In this document: positions 61,591-64,000 of the stretch, one piece after another
How positions within the stretch are numbered: the first letter of the stretch is position 1
Layout of the letters: every line of letters begins with the position of its first letter
DNA from: Candidatus Fermentibacterota bacterium
GTDB taxonomy: Bacteria; JAFGKV01
DNA: 64,000 nt
NCBI GenBank assembly: GCA_016928395.1
Contig: JAFGKV010000147.1
Location: forward strand, 1-64,000
Reading direction: 5' to 3'
Position numbers and translations under genes: made by a program
Notes under the pieces: model-generated
Told to the model about the DNA's origin: nothing
The model's database searches: none
The model's input: the letters and a program-made list of their open reading frames with translations, nothing else

Positions 61591-62074
61591 TGCTCCTCCT
61601 GGTAGAATGGTGTCTGTCGCGGCGTGCGAAGGATGGATCACCATGGTGGTGCCTGCGTCCACTACGGCGGTTCGCATCGTTGCGGCTGCAGTCAGAGGCA
61701 TGGCCGAGACCGTCCTTGCGCCGGAGGACGCGGATCACGTGGAAGTCGTGACGGCAGAGGTTGGCAACAATATCGTAACCCATGGACTCGGCGCGGGCGA
61801 GGCTTGCTGCCACGGCGAATCCTTTCTGCTCTCAATCATGGTCAATCCCCAATGCGTCACGATGGAGTTTGTTGATGATGGCCCTCCCTTCGATCCTGTC
61901 TCGGCCTTGCCGGGCACTCCCGAGGAGAGCGTGGCACGGGGTGGAGGGGGACTCGGGCTCTACATCATGCGGCGCATAATGGATGAACTGTCCTATCGAC
62001 GAGTCGGCGGGAGCAATGTATTCCGTTTGGTGAAGCGGGGGACGGCCCGGGTCTCAGAGGAAGATGCCCAGTGA
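61583..62074 (+). CDS. RsbW-like anti-sigma serine kinase (HATPase) protein
   Basis: The product has 163 residues from GTG 61583, eight bases after GGAGAGG. The ATP-binding motifs of the SpoIIAB/RsbW type are present: N-box 'EVVTAEVGNNIVTHG' (~54), G1 'FVDDGPPFDP' (~97) and G2 'GGGGLGLYIMRRIMDELSYR' (~120). Such proteins bind a sigma factor or phosphorylate an anti-sigma antagonist. The PAS/GAF sensor starts 61 bases later and may supply the signal. No sigma factor or antagonist is in the window. Confidence 0.87.
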   Translation: MSDAPPGRMVSVAACEGWITMVVPASTTAVRIVAAAVRGMAETVLAPEDADHVEVVTAEVGNNIVTHGLGAGEACCHGESFLLSIMVNPQCVTMEFVDDGPPFDPVSALPGTPEESVARGGGGLGLYIMRRIMDELSYRRVGGSNVFRLVKRGTARVSEEDAQ

Positions 62075-62135
62075 AGAACGACCATCGCGACCAGACTGTT
62101 CGCGCGTCGTTCATAAGGTATCAAAGGGGGCCTCG

Positions 62136-64000
62136 GTGACATTCCATGAGGAATCGGGATTGATCACTCAGGGTATAGGCAACAAAGCAGGGCAGGAGGC
62201 GGGAGTGTCCGGGGCTTCCTCCGCCGATTCTGCTCTCTTTGAGGCTGGGACTATGTACCAGTCGCTTCACCGGCTCATGCGCCTGATGTGCGACAATGTG
62301 CCTGATTTGATCTGGGCCAAAGACGCGCAGAAGCGGTACCTCTTCGCGAACAAGGCCATGTGTGAACGCCTGCTCAATGCCACCCACATCGACGAACCGA
62401 GGGGCAAGACCGACATGTTCTTCGCCCAGCGTGAGAGGGCGGCGCATCCTGACCGACCAGATTGGCACACCTTCGGAGAGATCTGTCGTGACTCCGATGA
62501 GGAAGTCATGCGTTCTGGGAAGCCGGGCAGGTTTGACGAGTACGGGAATGTTCGGGGAGAGCCCCTTTACCTAGACGTCTACAAGGCGCCGTTGGTGGAT
62601 GAGAAGGGACGGTTGCTCGGCACGGTGGGGTGCGGCAGAGTCGTCACGCGGGAAAGGCATCTCGAAGCCGAGCAGAAGAGTACTGAAGAGGCGCTGAGAG
62701 AGTCGCAGCAGATGCTGCGTCTGGTTCTTGATACGATCCCTGTGCGGGTGTTTTGGAAGGACACGTCCCTCAACTACTTGGGGTGCAACCGCCCGTTCGC
62801 CCAAGATGGAGGGCTGGCGACGCCGCAGGAGATTATCGGCAAGAACGATTACGAATTGGGCTGGTCAGAGCAAGCCGATCTGTATCGGGCTGATGACAGA
62901 AGCGTCATTACTAGGGGTCTTCCGAAACTGAACTACGAGGAACCCCAGACCACGCCGGATGGTGGCCGGATCTGGCTTTGTACCAGCAAGATTCCGCTTC
63001 GGGACAGTTCCGGCGGTGTGCGCGGCGTGCTGGGCACCTACGAAGATGTCACTGAACGGAAACGCCAGGAAATCGTTGAGCGGGTGGTGTACCGGATTGC
63101 CACCGCGGTGCATTCCGTTGACGATCTCGATCAGCTCTTCGAGGCAATTCGCATGAATTTGGGCGAACTGATGCCGGTGAGCAACATGTATGTCGCCCTC
63201 TTCGATACCGAATCGAACACTCTGTCGTTTCCGTATTTTCTGGATCAGGCGATGGATGCGCCGGTGGCCAAACCACTAGGCAAGGGTCTGACCGAGTATG
63301 TGCTGCGTACTGGGGAACCCCTCCTGGCAACCCCCGAGGTGTTCGATGATCTTGTGGCCCGGGGCGAGGTGGAGTCTCTGGGCGCGCCGTCGATCGATTG
63401 GCTGGGAGTGCCACTGCGTGCGGGCGACAGTGTCGTGGGGGTGCTGGCAGTGCAGACCTATGACCCGACGGTTCGATACACGGATTCGGATCGACAGATG
63501 CTGGCCTTTGTCTCCGATGAGGTGGCTACCGCCATTGCGCGGAAGCGGCATGAGGAGGAACAGGCCGCTCAGATGGCACGGATTCGGAGTCAGCAGGCCG
63601 CAGTGGTGCGGCTCGCCACGTCGGAGCTGGTCGCCTCCGGTGACTTCGCCGAAGCGGCCAGGGAATTCGCCGAGGTGGCCGCGCACACGCTCCAGGTCGA
63701 GCGGGTCGGTATCTGGCTGGGGAATCCAGACGAGCAGATGCGCTGTGTTGACCTCTATGCACTTTCAGACCAGACGCACGCAAGCGGCCTGACGCTCGAG
63801 GCGTCAAAGCATCCCCGATACTTCGCGGCATTGCTTTCGGACCGGGCCATCGCCGCTGATGAGGCCCTGACCGATCCTCGCACCAGCGAATTCAGAGAGT
63901 CGTATCTGATTCCTCACGGCATCACATCGATGCTGGATGCCCCTATACGCGTCGCTGGACGAGTAAGGGGCATTGTCTGCTTCGAACATGTCGGCAAGCC
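62136..64000 (+). CDS. PAS/GAF multi-sensor protein, 3' end beyond the window
   Basis: The frame is open from GTG 62136 (AAGGGGG five or six bases upstream) to the window edge, 621 residues so far. Domains in order: PAS (~32-180, 'DNVPDLIWAKDAQKRYLFAN', 'GTVGCGRVVTRERH'), PAS (~190-310, 'LDTIPVRVFWKDTSLNYLGC', 'GVLGTYEDVTERKRQE'), GAF (~320-475, 'PVSNMYVALFDTESNTLSFP', 'VPLRAGDSVVGVLAVQTYD') and a second GAF (~480-620, 'QVERVGIWLGNPDEQM'). The output domain is cut off; a PP2C phosphatase would fit the RsbW-like neighbour, a histidine kinase is equally common. Confidence 0.85.
   Translation, partial: MTFHEESGLITQGIGNKAGQEAGVSGASSADSALFEAGTMYQSLHRLMRLMCDNVPDLIWAKDAQKRYLFANKAMCERLLNATHIDEPRGKTDMFFAQRERAAHPDRPDWHTFGEICRDSDEEVMRSGKPGRFDEYGNVRGEPLYLDVYKAPLVDEKGRLLGTVGCGRVVTRERHLEAEQKSTEEALRESQQMLRLVLDTIPVRVFWKDTSLNYLGCNRPFAQDGGLATPQEIIGKNDYELGWSEQADLYRADDRSVITRGLPKLNYEEPQTTPDGGRIWLCTSKIPLRDSSGGVRGVLGTYEDVTERKRQEIVERVVYRIATAVHSVDDLDQLFEAIRMNLGELMPVSNMYVALFDTESNTLSFPYFLDQAMDAPVAKPLGKGLTEYVLRTGEPLLATPEVFDDLVARGEVESLGAPSIDWLGVPLRAGDSVVGVLAVQTYDPTVRYTDSDRQMLAFVSDEVATAIARKRHEEEQAAQMARIRSQQAAVVRLATSELVASGDFAEAAREFAEVAAHTLQVERVGIWLGNPDEQMRCVDLYALSDQTHASGLTLEASKHPRYFAALLSDRAIAADEALTDPRTSEFRESYLIPHGITSMLDAPIRVAGRVRGIVCFEHVGK

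Overview
The window comes from the chromosome of a high-GC, diderm (Gram-negative) bacterium. Evidence for an outer membrane includes OmpA-type and beta-barrel proteins, a lipoprotein, and secreted beta-helix proteins with FlgD-like C-terminal domains. That last combination, with a 6S RNA next to zapA and RNase Y, fits a lineage of the Fibrobacterota-Chlorobiota-Bacteroidota type (for example Eisenbacteria- or Krumholzibacteriota-like candidate phyla). The placement is inference only; no rRNA gene is present to settle it.

Layout. 1-5383: secreted beta-helix proteins and small secreted companions, partly duplicated. 5384-6164: non-coding with REP-like palindromes. 6165-10210 (minus): DUF4956, VTC domain, HlyD-like adaptor and a frameshifted MscS channel with a cyclic-nucleotide-binding domain; a second MscS gene is divergent at 10453. 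12994-15121: RarD-type permease and a VapBC-like toxin-antitoxin pair, followed by an 8-bp tandem repeat. 15219-24140: outer-membrane protein, a 994-residue receiver/PPDK-N ATP-grasp protein, hisC and a UbiA-type transferase, TPR protein, 2-hydroxyacid dehydrogenase and a radical SAM protein. 24293-30563: protein quality-control run tig-clpP-clpX-lon-engB, in which ClpP carries Asn where the catalytic Asp is expected.

30911-38595 (minus) is the most interesting region: a tightly packed seven-gene operon encoding a vWA lipoprotein, a PspA/IM30 (ESCRT-III-like) protein, a membrane-anchored substrate-binding protein fused to OmpA, an ABC permease, its ATPase, a coiled-coil membrane protein and a classical AAA ATPase with a Vps4-like 'SKWVG' pore loop. 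It reads as one envelope system that may couple ligand sensing or import to PspA remodelling. 39161-43665 holds a glycosyltransferase and a large propeller/beta-barrel-like protein.

44024-50705 holds four tRNAs (Pro-GGG, Pro-CGG, Arg-CCU, Val-GAC) among housekeeping genes (surE, pcm, apt, rpmB, rpsR, infC-rpmI-rplT). 50716-53220 is a small coiled-coil gene, zapA, a strong 6S RNA candidate and rny. 53210-61083 is a compact run of overlapping genes (xseA, xseB, prenyl synthase, dxs, nadK, recN, a membrane protein), followed by a NYN-domain protein, an RsbW-like ATPase and a PAS/GAF sensor that runs off the end of the window.
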